Part shown: piece after piece, positions 43,674 to 55,392 of the stretch
Position numbering within the stretch: the first letter of the stretch is position 1
Layout: each line of letters opens with the position of its first letter
Assembly (NCBI GenBank): GCA_944322935.1
Contig: CALUQO010000003.1
Span: 1 to 64,000, forward strand
Direction of reading: 5' to 3'
From: Candidatus Gastranaerophilales bacterium
GTDB taxonomy: Bacteria; Cyanobacteriota; Vampirovibrionia; Gastranaerophilales; Gastranaerophilaceae
DNA length: 64,000 nt
Translations under genes and position numbers: made by a program
The notes under the pieces: generated by a model
Database searches by the model: none
Told to the model about the DNA's origin: nothing
Seen by the model: the letters and a program-made list of their open reading frames with translations, nothing else

Positions 43674-44993
43674 TTAGTTGTTTGTAAATCTTTCAAAAAA
43701 ACGTTTAACTCTCATTTTGAACCTATGCCAATCTCTTATTATCGGATTTGGTGAATAAAAAGCTCTTTCAAGCAGTTTCTTTTCTTCAAGCTGAGATTTT
43801 TTTATAAGTTTATCCACTTCAGAGAAATCCTTTTTGGAAAATTCCGCAAGGTTTTCCATATTTAAAAGTGCATACTGAACAAGGTCATTACGGGAGTTCA
43901 ACCGTTTTAAATCGGCATGTGCCAATGCATCATCAAGCTGTGCTATTGAGCTGAAATTAGATTTTGCACCGACATTTTCTTCAACAAATTTTCTGGCATT
44001 AGAATCAGTATCAATCTTTTTAAATATTCGGCTAATAGTTTCTAAAGGAGCTTCTTCCAATTTTTTGTTAATATCTATATGAGAGCGGACATAGTTTAAA
44101 ACCTCATTTCTGGGTTTTATATTTTGAGGAGTGGCAGAATTATAAATTTCCATAAGGGCATTTACTGTCGAATCCTGAGCTTTATCATTAAGGTCACCGG
44201 AATATGCTTTTTTAATATTTTTCAAAAGAGCAACTCCGGCAGGGTTATAGTTATTTTCAATTAAATCCGGATTAATGCCGCTGATTACACTCTTTTGCGC
44301 AAACAGTTCTTTTATGTTTAGTTTCTTTTCATAAACATTTTTTTGATATCCGTTTTGTATTTCATTTTCAAGATTTTTTACTATGTTTTTATCCTGCACG
44401 TCAAGTTCTATAAAAGGTTTGTACTCATCAAAATTTGAGGCAATTTTTTGTGATGATTTTGTTTGCAAAAACTCTTCCAGAGTTGAATAATCCAATTTTG
44501 ATTTATCACCTTTGTACGGATAAGTCGAGAGCAAATTATCGACAAGCTTCAATTTTTGCGGTTCTTTTTCCGTTATATCCACTATTTTATTGAGTTGTTC
44601 AAGCGAAAAATTTGTGGATTCAATTAAATCTATATGAGTCTGTTTAGGGGTATTAATTTTATTATATATATCAAAAACAAACTTTTTGCTGTTTTCGTTA
44701 TTTACATTTTTATTGTAGTAAGTGTCTGTATTGAATTTTTCCGACAACTTATACAACAAATCCATTTTATGTCTGTTTAAATTTTTTGTATAAGGTATTA
44801 TATCTCTTTTTCTTACGTTAAGAAATGCCGCAACCTGCGGAACAAAAAAGTCCGCATTATTTGTTCTGTTAGGATTTATTGCATATTTAAAAATATCTGT
44901 TTTTAAGCCTTTAAAAGAAACATCCGCTGTTTTTTTTGAATTTGCTTTTGAGTGGTTTCCCGTTGTTTGAAAGTTGATTTTATTAATGTTCAT
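43674..44993 (-). CDS. Unknown protein with MNIN..IN / VSFKG signature
   Basis: A 439-residue protein of no recognised family. It begins MNINKIN and has V-S-F-K-G at residues 25-29, the textbook form of the two-box signature. The rest is charged and helical (NRHKMDLLYKLSEKF; LNKIVDITEKEP; ENEIQNGYQKNVYEKK), without membrane segments, and ends with a basic tail (HRFKMRVKRFFERF). It looks like a solenoid of short helical repeats. It has its own terminator and stands between gyrB and the 854-residue gene. Confidence 0.65.
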   Translation of the reverse strand: MNINKINFQTTGNHSKANSKKTADVSFKGLKTDIFKYAINPNRTNNADFFVPQVAAFLNVRKRDIIPYTKNLNRHKMDLLYKLSEKFNTDTYYNKNVNNENSKKFVFDIYNKINTPKQTHIDLIESTNFSLEQLNKIVDITEKEPQKLKLVDNLLSTYPYKGDKSKLDYSTLEEFLQTKSSQKIASNFDEYKPFIELDVQDKNIVKNLENEIQNGYQKNVYEKKLNIKELFAQKSVISGINPDLIENNYNPAGVALLKNIKKAYSGDLNDKAQDSTVNALMEIYNSATPQNIKPRNEVLNYVRSHIDINKKLEEAPLETISRIFKKIDTDSNARKFVEENVGAKSNFSSIAQLDDALAHADLKRLNSRNDLVQYALLNMENLAEFSKKDFSEVDKLIKKSQLEEKKLLERAFYSPNPIIRDWHRFKMRVKRFFERFTNN

Positions 44994-45102
44994 TTGTAAA
45001 CCTCGTTACGTGTTGTTGCCTATTTTTCTCAATTTAAGTTCATAAATAAAAATTTTTGCTAAAAAATTTTTTATTTGTAATATTTCTTAATTCTTTATAA
45101 CA

Positions 45103-45126
45103 AGAAAAGGGCACAAGAAAGTGCCC
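45103..45126 (-). terminator. Probable terminator after gyrB
   Basis: Stem GGGCAC / GTGCCC followed, in the minus direction, by CTTTTC. A weaker U-run than the other terminators here. Confidence 0.6.
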
Positions 45127-45150
45127 GATTCATTTGTTTAAGTTTTGTTG

Positions 45151-47598
<2,448 letters not shown>

Positions 47599-47758
47599 TT
47601 ATCCCCAATTAGTCTTAAACTCTTTTCATAGCAATATTTTACTACAAACAAAGTCAATTAACCATTATGTTAAGAGAAAATTTGACTTTTAACTGTTACA
47701 AAAATTTTTGGGTAAGTTGACTTATTAATTTTTCCTCATTTTATGTTATAAAAATAAA

Positions 47759-48637
47759 ATGAACGAACAAAAGCCGGATATAGTTGAACAATATTTTAAA
47801 GCCATGGAGCAGTGTAACTCTATGAGCTGCAGGAAAGTTATTTTTGAACCGTCAATGAAAAGAGAATGGTTTTACGAAGAGGATTGCTGGTGCTATTTTG
47901 AATTTTTATGCGAGGATATGGACTACAGGCTTGTCAAAACGCAGCAAAAGATTTTTGACGACAACTGTATGATTAGAGACATGAGCTATGAAATCAAAAT
48001 GCTTTTAAACTATTATCATTTAAGGGGAACAGTAACGATTGGCAAAGAGCTGCTGTCAACATATATTGTTCGTTTTGAAAAAGCAAGAGAACTTGAGCCT
48101 TCACTTACTGCGGAAAAATACAACTTTGATTTGAAACTAGCCGAAGAAAAGGCTTTAAAAAGTTCGGATAAGATTGCAAACAGGATACTTTGGGGGTGTC
48201 TCAGTCTTATATGCATAATTATTGTATTATTCGGATTGTTTGTGCTGTCAGTGTTTTTTGCACCGAAAGCAGAGGCGAAATCGAAATATTCCCAAACATT
48301 TATACAAAACTTTTACCAGTGCAAACCCTATAGTGAATCAAAATACAATACAGCCTATAATTCTAATAGCACATACGAAATAAAAGGCTATGCACAAGAC
48401 GGCAGCGGTAAATGCATATATGTTGAAACAAACAGATGGCTGAGAGGCAGCAATATTACCACCTGCTATTTCGACAGCAAAAATCAAAGAGAATATTTAA
48501 ACGCAATGCTTGAGCCGGACAAACAGGCATCAGTGCTAGTGAAGGGCATGCCTGTAGTGGGCAAAAACGAGGATGTGACTTATTTAAAATATTTTAACGA
48601 CCCCAAAGTTTGCGAGACAAAAGCCGTTCACTATTAG
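47759..48637 (+). CDS. Unknown bitopic protein with Cys-rich N-terminus
   Basis: A 292-residue protein of no recognised family. The cytoplasmic ~140 residues contain paired Cys and acidic/aromatic residues (QCNSMSC, YEEDCWCYFEFLCEDM). One strong membrane helix follows near 143-168 (RILWGCLSLICIIIVLFGLFVLSVFF), then a periplasmic domain of ~120 residues with several Cys that may form disulfides. It is divergent from gyrB, whose promoter shares the 166-bp gap. Confidence 0.6.
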   Translation: MNEQKPDIVEQYFKAMEQCNSMSCRKVIFEPSMKREWFYEEDCWCYFEFLCEDMDYRLVKTQQKIFDDNCMIRDMSYEIKMLLNYYHLRGTVTIGKELLSTYIVRFEKARELEPSLTAEKYNFDLKLAEEKALKSSDKIANRILWGCLSLICIIIVLFGLFVLSVFFAPKAEAKSKYSQTFIQNFYQCKPYSESKYNTAYNSNSTYEIKGYAQDGSGKCIYVETNRWLRGSNITTCYFDSKNQREYLNAMLEPDKQASVLVKGMPVVGKNEDVTYLKYFNDPKVCETKAVHY

Positions 48638-48650
48638 ATATTTTATTTAA

Positions 48651-49490
48651 TTATGTGCGTATGGAATCTTCCAGCACAGCCTGTTTTGAGGCAACACCGA
48701 GACCGATACCGCCCAGAATATATGTGGATAGCGCAAGCAGATAGTTTTTCTTTAAAATTTTCAAACCAGCAGGGTTATTTAAAACTTTTTTGGCGGCTTT
48801 AATACCCCTAAATGAGGCCAGACCTTCTTCAACAATGGTCGGCAAAAATGCGGCAAATCCTAAGACACCGGCGTTGCGTTCTATAAACGATTTTTTGCCG
48901 TCATTTTTATTTGAAAACAGCCCGTTAGCCAGCAGCAGCGCAGTAGGTGCAAAAGGAGCATAGCGCCTTGTGTTTTGTAAAACCTTTGTAAACGCGTTTT
49001 TAGCATTTATTGCGTGGCCGAGCTCATGTAAGATAAGTGAAGGTTTATGCTCCGGTGCAACAGCAAGTTTTAGTTTATCCGTAAAGAAGGCGTTTTGTCC
49101 CCTTGCAACTTCTTCAATCTGCTGAGCGCTTATGTTAAACCTTTGCGCATAAGCGTATTTATTGGCATCGTTAATGTACCCGACATGTACGTCAAGGTTG
49201 TTTTTTCTTACCATTTCATCAGCGACCCTGTGAACATTGCTTGCCGTTGTAAATTCCTTGCCTGCGGCAAGTTTGTTAGAGAACCACTGAGAGGCTTTGT
49301 TCAAACCTAATGCAATAACCTGAAGCAACCCGGCCATTGCAACAGTTTTGCCGGCACTGTTTTGTGTGTCGGGCTCAACAAAATATCCGTATGCAGGCTG
49401 ATTGTATCCGCCCTGCCAGTAATGAGACTGATTATAAGAATTTGATGTATATGGATTGTTTATAAAATTATTTGAACTTATCGGATACAT
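48651..49490 (-). CDS. Membrane-associated HExxH metalloprotease-like protein
   Basis: A 279-residue protein. An Asn/Tyr/Ser-rich N-terminus (MYPISSNNFINNPY) is followed by a helix. A zinc-protease motif HELGHAINA follows around residue 157-165, and a downstream IVEEGLASFRG could give the third ligand, as in gluzincin/M48-type enzymes. Two hydrophobic segments flank this (LLLANGLFS, YLLALSTYILGGIGLGVA). It is probably a membrane-bound peptidase with an unknown substrate. The M-Y-P-I-S opening may be a variant of the first box of the N-terminal signature, but no SFKG box follows. Confidence 0.68.
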   Translation of the reverse strand: MYPISSNNFINNPYTSNSYNQSHYWQGGYNQPAYGYFVEPDTQNSAGKTVAMAGLLQVIALGLNKASQWFSNKLAAGKEFTTASNVHRVADEMVRKNNLDVHVGYINDANKYAYAQRFNISAQQIEEVARGQNAFFTDKLKLAVAPEHKPSLILHELGHAINAKNAFTKVLQNTRRYAPFAPTALLLANGLFSNKNDGKKSFIERNAGVLGFAAFLPTIVEEGLASFRGIKAAKKVLNNPAGLKILKKNYLLALSTYILGGIGLGVASKQAVLEDSIRT

Positions 49491-49703
49491 AATAATACAC
49501 TACTTACCTTCATGTATTATAAAACATGAGATACGGAAAATTTGCTATTATTTAAAAATTTTAAATAACTTTTGTAAACTTTTTCATAAATTTTTCATAT
49601 ACGCCACATACCCGGATAAAATACCTGTATAGCTACGCTGCCCGGATTTGCCAATACTGAGGCAATAGCAGTCAGTAAGGTTTATTCGTGCTATGATTGA
49701 ACT

Positions 49704-51038
49704 ATGTTTGACGAAGATTACAAAAAAACACTGGCACAAGAACTCAAAATCTCGGATTTGTCTTTATTAGACTCCATAGTCGGAGAAAACGAGTTTCGCT
49801 TTTTGCTCTCAAAGCTTGATGAACAAAGCTTTTCTCCGGGGATGCGCACTGACAAAAGCAAAATTGATACATTTGATTTGTCAAACTTAAAAAATCATAA
49901 GTTTTGTGCAAATTTACACGTACACACAAACGCCTCTGACGGTCTTGCTGATATTGAAGGAATTCTTGAGGCTGCATTAAAAATAGCCGACGAAAATGCG
50001 TCAAACGGCGGGTTCGGCTTTGTACTAGGCATTACCGACCACGACACGGTTAAAAATGCACAAAGGGCGCTGCAAATAGTTTCGGCAAACAAAGACAAAT
50101 ACAAAAACCTAAAGCTGGTCTTGGGGGTAGAAATCTCGACTGTTGCAACTGAATTTTCTCATCAGATTAAGACCCTTGATATCCACACTCTTTTGTATTG
50201 CATTAACCCGTTTGAAAAAAGATTATGCGACTATCTCAAAAACAAGATGGAGTTGAAGTTTGAACTTGCCAACAAAACGCTTAACGCTTTAAAAGAGGCT
50301 CTTGCCCCTTTGCTTAAGGACTTAAAACTCTTACTGACACTCGAAGAGGCAGCAAAGATTCATCCAATGATCACAAAAGGACAGGATGAAGTCAGCCATC
50401 CGCTTAAAAAATACATTTTTGCCCGCACGCTTTACGCATACTATGCGGACAACAATCCGCAAATACAGGCAATGCTGCAAAAAGAAGGGGTTAATAAAGA
50501 GCTTTTAAGCTACGAAAAGCCGGTGTTTAAGTATAAAAGCATGTTCAATAACGAAAGATATTTCTACATTTACAAAGAGGCGCTTGAAAAATATCTTAAT
50601 TTTATAACGGGCGGCAAATACGGTATAACGCTGCCGCAGATACCGGAGAATATTGAACAATATCTTTTAAAAGCAAAAGAAATCTGCGAATGCTCACATC
50701 CGCAAAAGGGAAGAAAAATCGAGGCATTTTCCGAATTTTCTCAAACCCTGAAATTTACAAACACTCTTGATTACGGCTTGGCAAGCATAGCGCACCCCGC
50801 AAGAATAAACTCAAATTACATAGATTCACCCTTGGACGTATTTTTTGACGAGTTCTGGCATATGTACAAAAAATACGGCACAGACAGAGCATACGCATAT
50901 GAAAAATATTACCAATCGTACTCGGGGAAAAAACATTTTGAACGTATTGAAGCTATAAATTCAACAGCTGAAAAATACAATTTTGCTCACACGGGCGGGA
51001 TAGATTCTCACGGATACGGAGTCTGCTCAAGAGCATAA
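49704..51038 (+). CDS. PHP-domain phosphoesterase-like protein
   Basis: A 444-residue protein with a PHP metal-dependent hydrolase domain. The N-terminal block reads NLHVHTNASDGL (HxH..D metal ligands), with GITDHDTV, GVEISTV, SIAHPAR and a C-terminal GGIDSHG block. It includes a long helical insert (~170-330), making it longer than typical PHP nucleases or histidinol phosphatases. It could cleave a nucleotide or sugar phosphate; the substrate is unknown. It is monocistronic; an imperfect hairpin (TACCGCA / TGCGGTA, 51044-51080) follows. Confidence 0.82.
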   Translation: MFDEDYKKTLAQELKISDLSLLDSIVGENEFRFLLSKLDEQSFSPGMRTDKSKIDTFDLSNLKNHKFCANLHVHTNASDGLADIEGILEAALKIADENASNGGFGFVLGITDHDTVKNAQRALQIVSANKDKYKNLKLVLGVEISTVATEFSHQIKTLDIHTLLYCINPFEKRLCDYLKNKMELKFELANKTLNALKEALAPLLKDLKLLLTLEEAAKIHPMITKGQDEVSHPLKKYIFARTLYAYYADNNPQIQAMLQKEGVNKELLSYEKPVFKYKSMFNNERYFYIYKEALEKYLNFITGGKYGITLPQIPENIEQYLLKAKEICECSHPQKGRKIEAFSEFSQTLKFTNTLDYGLASIAHPARINSNYIDSPLDVFFDEFWHMYKKYGTDRAYAYEKYYQSYSGKKHFERIEAINSTAEKYNFAHTGGIDSHGYGVCSRA

Positions 51039-51132
51039 AAAAATACCGCATTGAACATTGGGAGGTTCGTGTCTGCGGTATAAAGTTCTTATATAAGAAG
51101 TGTGTGGTTATTATGAATTATTGGATTACTTG

Positions 51133-52512
51133 TTATTGTATTTTTGCACCGGTTGCCTTATACAAACCAATGTAATCAATGTTGCAGTCAAGTTTGTTTG
51201 CAACAACAAGTTTTTTCATTGACAAGAGGTTTTCCCTTCTTTGCAGCAAGTCCAGATAAGATATCAGCCCCTCATCGTATTTGTGCGTGCTGTAGCCGAA
51301 ATCCTGCTCTTCAAGATTATATACATTCAGGTTTGTTTTGTATTTTTTGTCATCCTGTTTCAGCGAAACAAGAGAATCGTTAACCTCTTGTATAGCTGTA
51401 AGGTTTGTTTTGTAGTAGTTTTCCAGTGCCTGATTAAAGAGGTTTTTCTGCAATTTTAAGTTTGCAACCTTCCTGCCGCCAGCAAACAAATCCAACATTG
51501 CGCTTGCCCCCAAAAGCCCCAGTATGTTGCTCCAGTTAAATGCAGAATTTAAAGCGGAAGCACCGAAGGAAACAAGACCGATTAAATCAATTCTCGGTAA
51601 AAATTCTTTCTTTGCAGCTCTTTTGTCTATGCCGGCTTTTTCGATGGCAATTTCAGCAGCCAGAAAGTCCGGACGTTGGTCAATAATTTCCGACGGAATG
51701 GATTCAGGAACTTTTACAAGATATGTATCATCATAGCTTGCTCTCTGTAAAGACGCACTGTTAGCCGGACTTTCTCCGATTAAAACAGCTAACGAATTGA
51801 GCAGAGTTGTTCTTGATTTTTCAAGGTCAAGCAAATCAGCCTGAGCAGAAACAAACGCCTTGTTTGCTCTTACAACGTCAGCGGTTGATGTCAAACCGAC
51901 TTTGTTTCTTTCAGACATCAATTCATATATTTCTTTTCTATCCTTAATAATATCTTTTTGCAGTTCAATCAGCTTGTCTGCTTTGATTATGTTAAAGTAG
52001 GTGGAACCTACAGCTGAAGCCACAGTAATGAAGGCAGACCTTTCTTCTATTTTTGCTTTTTCCCAGTCCTTTTTGGCAGAGCGTGTTTTATCTCTGTTTT
52101 TTAAGAAGATATCGGCTTCATAATGAACCATAAGCGGAAACGCCCACATGCCAGTTGTATTGGTTTGACCCGGCATTTTCAAACCTGTTGGTGCAAAACC
52201 TGCCGATACCGTAGGCAGTTCATTAGCCAGCTGCATTTTTTCCAGTTGTCTGTACTGTTCTATGCGCAGAGTTGCAACTTTTAGGTCATGGTTGTTTCTT
52301 ATAGCTTTGTCGATGTAGCTGTTCAGGTATTCATCGTTAAATGTTTCCCACCAGGGCATGTTGATATAATCTATCTGGTATTGGGATACCTGTGATTTTA
52401 TAACTTTATTTTCTTCATTTTTTTTACTTTTGGCCAGTGCGGGCAGCGGGAGCATGTACATGCCCGTAATGCTTAGTGTTATAAGCGCAGCCAGTGCTTT
52501 TTTATACTTCAT
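51133..52512 (-). CDS. tolC: TolC-family outer-membrane efflux protein
   Basis: A 459-residue outer-membrane factor with a signal peptide (residues ~1-27, ending LPALA). Repeated long coiled-coil helices (RTTLLNSLAVLIGES, ALENYYKTNLTAIQEVNDSLVSL) and beta segments follow, in the double-repeat layout of TolC/NodT trimers. It would form a channel for tripartite efflux or type I secretion. Its presence supports an outer membrane. No inner-membrane pump or periplasmic adaptor gene is adjacent. Three operator-like palindromes lie just upstream (52535-52588). Confidence 0.92.
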   Translation of the reverse strand: MKYKKALAALITLSITGMYMLPLPALAKSKKNEENKVIKSQVSQYQIDYINMPWWETFNDEYLNSYIDKAIRNNHDLKVATLRIEQYRQLEKMQLANELPTVSAGFAPTGLKMPGQTNTTGMWAFPLMVHYEADIFLKNRDKTRSAKKDWEKAKIEERSAFITVASAVGSTYFNIIKADKLIELQKDIIKDRKEIYELMSERNKVGLTSTADVVRANKAFVSAQADLLDLEKSRTTLLNSLAVLIGESPANSASLQRASYDDTYLVKVPESIPSEIIDQRPDFLAAEIAIEKAGIDKRAAKKEFLPRIDLIGLVSFGASALNSAFNWSNILGLLGASAMLDLFAGGRKVANLKLQKNLFNQALENYYKTNLTAIQEVNDSLVSLKQDDKKYKTNLNVYNLEEQDFGYSTHKYDEGLISYLDLLQRRENLLSMKKLVVANKLDCNIDYIGLYKATGAKIQ

Positions 52513-52534
52513 TCTATTCTCCTCGAAGAATTAT

Positions 52535-52588
52535 TGTTATTATACTAACATAATGTTATCATAATAACAACATGTTATTATGACAACA
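52535..52588. promoter_or_regulatory. Triple operator upstream of tolC
   Basis: Three 16-bp inverted repeats at exact 19-bp steps: TGTTATTATACTAACA (52535-52550), TGTTATCATAATAACA (52554-52569, perfect) and TGTTATTATGACAACA (52573-52588). Consensus TGTTAT..T..TAACA-like. Such phased sites fit cooperative binding by a dimeric repressor (MarR- or TetR-type would be usual for an efflux gene). No regulator gene is next to it. Confidence 0.75.
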
Positions 52589-52608
52589 ATTTGTTTTTTT
52601 CAATAAAA

Positions 52609-53088
52609 TTATGGATTTATTTCTGGAATTTTGCAAATGTCAACCCACTCCTGCGCTTTGGCTATGTTAAACAGTTCATCACAGGTGAGTTCAATAGCGG
52701 AATTGGCACTCCCGCAGGCCGGAAAAACAGTAGCAAATCGTTGCAGGGAAACATCGCAATAAATACGGACATTTTCTTTCACTCCGAAGGGACAAACCCC
52801 GCCTATTGCATGACCTACTTGTTCAACAACTTCATCAGGGGTGAGCATTTTTGCTTTTGTACCGAAATAATTTTTGTATTTTTTGTTATCAATTTTTGTG
52901 TCGCCTGCCGTAACAACCAGCACGCAGCCTTCATCGGTTTTAAAAGAAAGTGTTTTAGCTATCCTTGCGGGGATAACGCCAAGTGCCTTTGCAGCAAGTT
53001 CAACAGTTGCGGTTGAGTCTTTGAGTTCAATAACGTCTTTGTCTTTATTAAATTGTTTGAGGTATTCTTTAGCTTTTTTAATTGACAT
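52609..53088 (-). CDS. YbaK/EbsC-family aminoacyl-tRNA deacylase
   Basis: A 159-residue YbaK-type editing protein that would hydrolyse mischarged Cys- or Pro/Ala-tRNA. The AKTLSFKTDEGCVLVVTAGD strand pair, a KK/KNYF basic patch, and GHAIGGVCPFGV (the G-x-x-P-F-G loop of the deacylase site) are present. AAAGGATTAAAA precedes ATG 53088; an 18-residue longer frame lacks support. It lies just before the tolC operator region but with separate orientation and function. Confidence 0.9.
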   Translation of the reverse strand: MSIKKAKEYLKQFNKDKDVIELKDSTATVELAAKALGVIPARIAKTLSFKTDEGCVLVVTAGDTKIDNKKYKNYFGTKAKMLTPDEVVEQVGHAIGGVCPFGVKENVRIYCDVSLQRFATVFPACGSANSAIELTCDELFNIAKAQEWVDICKIPEINP

Positions 53089-53160
53089 TTTTAATCCTTT
53101 CAAAATGTAAATTATAATACGATTATGGACATTGAAAGTCAATTGATTACGGAAATAAAG

Positions 53161-53185
53161 AAGCCCTCAAAAATCTGAGGGCTTT
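53161..53185 (-). terminator. Terminator of the rplK-rplA operon
   Basis: Stem AAGCCCTCA / TGAGGGCTT, followed in the minus direction by CTTTATT. Confidence 0.8.
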
Positions 53186-53231
53186 AAGATATTAGAATTA
53201 ATATTAAACTTAAAAAACTTGAAAGTTAATA

Positions 53232-53954
53232 TTAAACGTATTCTTTAACTTCTGCAGCAAGGTTTTTGGTATCCAATTTGATACCGGGGCCCATTGTAGT
53301 AGTTAAATAAGCTGATTTAACATACACACCTTTTGCAACTGACGGTTTTGCTCTTAAAACTGCATCTGCAAGAGTTGCGTAGTTTTTCATCAAATCTTCG
53401 AATGAGAATTTGATTTTGCCGATAGGGCAGTGAATCATACCCTGTTTATCGGCTCTGAATTCAACTTTACCTGCTTTAGCGTCTTTAACTGCTTTAGCTA
53501 CATCAAGAGTAACCGTACCTGTTTTGGGGTTAGGCATCAAGCCTTTAGGCCCTAACACTCTACCGAGTTTACCTAACATACCCATACAATCGGGAGTTGC
53601 AATCAATGTATCAAATTCAAACCAGCCGTTAGAAATTTTATCGATAACTTCTTCTGCACCGGCTTCTTCAGCGCCTGCAGCTTTAGCTTCATCAGCTTTG
53701 GTACCTTTAGCAATAACGCAGACTCTGACTTCTTTACCCAAACCTGCAGGTAATACTACAGTTGAACGGATTTGCTGGTCAGCTCTTTTTACGTCGATAC
53801 CAAGACGCATATGGCATTCAACAGTTTCGTCAAACTTAACTGTTGCTTCTGATATTTCCTGTAATTTTTTCAAAGCGTCAGCTGCAGAAGAGGGTTGTAC
53901 AAAACCTTCGAGCATTTCAGCCGCTTTTTGTTGTCTTTTAGTTAATTTACTCAT
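53232..53954 (-). CDS. rplA: 50S ribosomal protein L1
   Basis: A 240-residue L1 of the ribosomal L1 stalk, also an autorepressor of its operon. The typical region DKISNGWFEFDTLIATPDCMGMLGKLGRVLGPKGLMPNPK is present across its length (here abbreviated: PDCMGMLGKLG and GPKGLMPNPK), with the C-terminal TTMGPGIKLD. I chose ATG 53954 because GAAAGGAA precedes it; a longer frame to 54020 is not needed. An unusual 217-bp gap separates it from rplK. Confidence 0.97.
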   Translation of the reverse strand: MSKLTKRQQKAAEMLEGFVQPSSAADALKKLQEISEATVKFDETVECHMRLGIDVKRADQQIRSTVVLPAGLGKEVRVCVIAKGTKADEAKAAGAEEAGAEEVIDKISNGWFEFDTLIATPDCMGMLGKLGRVLGPKGLMPNPKTGTVTLDVAKAVKDAKAGKVEFRADKQGMIHCPIGKIKFSFEDLMKNYATLADAVLRAKPSVAKGVYVKSAYLTTTMGPGIKLDTKNLAAEVKEYV

Positions 53955-54019
53955 TTCATTTCCTTTCTGTGGTGATATCGGGAATTGCCCCTTCCACTTA
54001 TTGTAATCTAGTGTCGTCA

Positions 54020-54095
54020 TTGCCGCCTCGAGCCTTCTGGTTTTTTAGTTTTTTGACCTTCTTGCTCTCTTGACCTCTTGCCGCCTCGAGCCTTC
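54020..54095. repeat. 18-bp direct repeat in the rplK-rplA gap
   Basis: TTGCCGCCTCGAGCCTTC occurs at 54020-54037 and 54078-54095, separated by a pyrimidine-rich TTTTTTGACCTTCTTGC-like stretch. It is GC-richer than the surrounding DNA. No role is known; it may be a small inserted repeat or part of an RNA structure in the mRNA linker. Confidence 0.7.
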
Positions 54096-54171
54096 GAGCC
54101 GTCACTGACTCACCTTTTCAATTACGCCTGCACTTGCACTTTCGTTTATTTAATATGCAATATAACGCCGG

Positions 54172-54597
54172 CTATTCTTCTACTGTAACACCCATTGCTC
54201 TGGCAGAACCTTTGAGCATCTTAACAGCTGCTTCAACGGTTGTAGCGTTCAAATCGTTCATTTTGATTTTAGCGATTTCTTCTAACTGAGCAACAGTGAT
54301 TTTGCCGACTTTAGTTTTGTTCGGTGCAGCAGAACCTTTAGGTAAATTGATAGCTTTTTTAATCAATACCGCAGCCGGAGGGCTTTTGATAATGAAAGAA
54401 AAGCTTCTGTCTTCATATACATCAATTACAACAGGGATAATGTAACCTGCTTGATCTTGAGTTTTTGCGTTGAATTGTTTACAAAAATCCATGATGTTAA
54501 CACCGTGCTGACCTAATGCAGGGCCGACCGGCGGTGATGGATTAGCTTTGCCTGCTTCGATTTGAAGCTTGATTTTTCCAACGATTTTCTTTGCCAT
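54172..54597 (-). CDS. rplK: 50S ribosomal protein L11
   Basis: A 141-residue L11 of the GTPase-associated centre. It begins [18 protein letters not shown], has [20 protein letters not shown] and the C-terminal GSARAMGV block. Start ATG 54597 is supported by AAAGGAG. It follows nusG by 89 nt in the conserved order secE-nusG-rplK-rplA. Confidence 0.98.
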   Translation of the reverse strand: MAKKIVGKIKLQIEAGKANPSPPVGPALGQHGVNIMDFCKQFNAKTQDQAGYIIPVVIDVYEDRSFSFIIKSPPAAVLIKKAINLPKGSAAPNKTKVGKITVAQLEEIAKIKMNDLNATTVEAAVKMLKGSARAMGVTVEE

Positions 54598-54686
54598 TTT
54601 ATTGTTCTCCTTTCGTGGTCCGGCGGGAATATTATTCCCTTCCACTGTTATTTATTTTATGTTTAAGTGTTTTCGGCTTTAAATTT

Positions 54687-55352
54687 TTATACCTTTTGAA
54701 TTTGTTTGTACTCGAGTTCTACAGGTGTTTCACGACCGAAGATAGAAACAGTAGCTCTGAGTTTTGATTTATCAGGATATACTTCTGTAATATCACCGAT
54801 AAAGTCTGCAAACGGACCGGAAATGATTCTGACCTTGTCACCGACTTTAACATCAAGCTCAATTTTTGTAGTTTGAGTTTGAACTCTGTGGATGATTTTC
54901 TTAATTTCGGAATCTTTAGCCGGAATCGGTTTTTTAGACGTACCGACGAATTTTGTAACGCCGGCTGTGTGTCTTACAACATACCAGCTGTCGTCGTCCA
55001 TAATCATTTCAACAAGAACATATCCGGGGAAGATTTTTTCTTCTCTGTCTTGTTTTTTGCCGTCTTTAACTTTTGTTATTGTTTTTTGAGGAACTTCAAC
55101 ACGGAAGATTTTATCCCCCATATTCATATATTCAATACGTTTTTCGAGGTTAACTTTAACTTTGTTTTCGTAACCTGAATAAGTATGAACTATGTACCAT
55201 TTTTTCTGAGGTTCTTTGCTGTGAGAAGCCTGAAGATCGGATTTTAGTTTTTCTTCTTTTTCTTCAATGATCTGGTGTTTTTCGTTTTCAAAAACATTTA
55301 TATCATTTTGCTGCTCATTAACTTCCATTTGTTCTTCGTCTTTTTTTGTCAT
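54687..55352 (-). CDS. nusG: Transcription elongation/antitermination factor NusG
   Basis: A 221-residue NusG. The NGN domain (WYIVHTYSGYENKVKVNLE, EKIFPGYVLVEM, WYVVRHTAGVTKFVG) binds RNA polymerase. The C-terminal KOW domain (VGDKVRIISGPFADFIGDI) contacts ribosomal S10 or Rho. An extra acidic N-terminal tail of ~50 residues (NDINVFENEKHQIIEEKEEK) precedes the NGN; the tail is not part of the core. It follows secE by 40 nt. Confidence 0.97.
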   Translation of the reverse strand: MTKKDEEQMEVNEQQNDINVFENEKHQIIEEKEEKLKSDLQASHSKEPQKKWYIVHTYSGYENKVKVNLEKRIEYMNMGDKIFRVEVPQKTITKVKDGKKQDREEKIFPGYVLVEMIMDDDSWYVVRHTAGVTKFVGTSKKPIPAKDSEIKKIIHRVQTQTTKIELDVKVGDKVRIISGPFADFIGDITEVYPDKSKLRATVSIFGRETPVELEYKQIQKV

Positions 55353-55392
55353 TATTTTAATTCCTGTAATTAAATAATTAAACTGATAAGGC

